A DNA stretch of 6,064 nt from Sphingomonadales bacterium (lineage in GTDB: Bacteria > Pseudomonadota > Alphaproteobacteria > Sphingomonadales > Sphingomonadaceae). The position numbers and the translations under genes were made by a program. Positions 5,645 to 6,064 of the stretch are shown in pieces (the first letter of the stretch is position 1; every line of letters starts with the position of its first letter). The DNA lies in NCBI GenBank assembly GCA_017302775.1, contig JAFLDC010000180.1, positions 1 to 6,064 of the forward strand, written 5' to 3'. A model generated the notes under the pieces. That model ran no database searches. It saw nothing but the letters and a program-made list of their open reading frames with translations, and had not been told where the DNA came from.

Positions 5645-6064
5645 TGTCCGCCTCCCAGCACTAGATCGCGCGTCACCAGCACACGCACCGGGATTCCCGG
5701 CCGTATCGTCAGTGTCGGCCGGACATTGAGTTCTCGCGACACGATCTGCTCGCCAGCGCGGCCCACACTGTCCTGTGTCCCACGGCGAAACGCACGCGCC
5801 AGATTGCCGTCGTCGCCCGAGCCGAGCTCAGACCCTGCACCCAGCAGCGTCGAAACTAGCGCGGCCTTGAACACGCCGCCCCAGTGATAGTCGGTGCCGT
5901 CCTGCAATCCGGCAAAACCGCGAGTGTCCGAAGCGGGCTGGCGTTCGAGCACAATTGACCGGCCATCAGGCAGGATCAGACGGTTCCAGGCAAGCAGGAT
6001 TCGACTCTGTCCGAATGCGACATCGGCATCGTAATCGCCGATCAGGCGCGAACCTTGCGGGATC
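5641..6064 (-). CDS. trbI: TrbI conjugal transfer protein, C-terminal part
   Basis: Only the last 140 residues are present and the gene runs off the right edge. TrbI is the VirB10-like protein of RP4/Tn4371-type mating-pair formation systems. It is anchored in the inner membrane and reaches through the periplasm to the outer-membrane core of the type IV secretion channel. The visible part is the conserved C-terminal beta-barrel domain: IPQGSRLIGDYDADVAFGQS near the edge, AWNRLILPDGRSI, then DYHWGGVFKAALVSTLLGAG (the antenna hairpin), and RPTLTIRPGIPVRVLVTRDL at the end. The family's expected N-terminal transmembrane segment and Pro-rich region lie outside the window. The frame is unbroken. 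It is translationally coupled to DUF2274 through ATGA. Confidence 0.95.
   Translation of the reverse strand, partial: IPQGSRLIGDYDADVAFGQSRILLAWNRLILPDGRSIVLERQPASDTRGFAGLQDGTDYHWGGVFKAALVSTLLGAGSELGSGDDGNLARAFRRGTQDSVGRAGEQIVSRELNVRPTLTIRPGIPVRVLVTRDLVLGGGQ

Overview
The window looks like part of an alphaproteobacterial genome, most likely a sphingomonad or a close relative. This is an inference from moderately high GC, the style of the S9 peptidase, and the Tn4371/RP4-type trb genes typical of integrative conjugative elements in that group. No rRNA, tRNA, integrase, att site, insertion sequence or CRISPR array is visible.

Layout, left to right. (1) Positions 1-232 hold no confidently assignable gene. 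A small basic reading frame ends 1 nt before the next gene. (2) 233-2170 (+) encodes a complete prolyl-oligopeptidase-family (S9) serine peptidase with an intact Ser/Asp/His triad and a short, probably exported N-terminus. (3) 2183-4334 (-) is a compact four-gene unit, read right to left: an AraC-type regulator with a GyrI-like ligand-binding domain, a four-helix DUF4199 membrane protein, a 124-aa protein with DUF1801/YdhG-like character, and a DUF6924 protein. The genes are 10 nt apart or overlap, so they are very probably one operon. (4) 4335-4526 is a divergent control region with an imperfect 17-nt direct repeat whose copies lie 52 bp apart. (5) 4527-5429 (+) encodes a LysR-type regulator. 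(6) 5417-6064 (-) is the 3' end of a conjugation module: the C-terminal part of TrbI (a VirB10-like mating-channel protein), running off the window edge, and a DUF2274 protein overlapping it by ATGA. The last 13 bp of the DUF2274 gene overlap the last 13 bp of the LysR gene tail to tail.

Taken together, this is probably where the conjugative-transfer module of an integrative element (or plasmid) meets cargo or flanking genes. The LysR protein may regulate transfer or the neighbouring genes. The AraC operon looks like a small self-regulated unit responding to a low-molecular-weight ligand, with an unknown output. The S9 peptidase is convergent with that operon, and only 12 nt separate them. 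The roles of the three small operon proteins are unknown.
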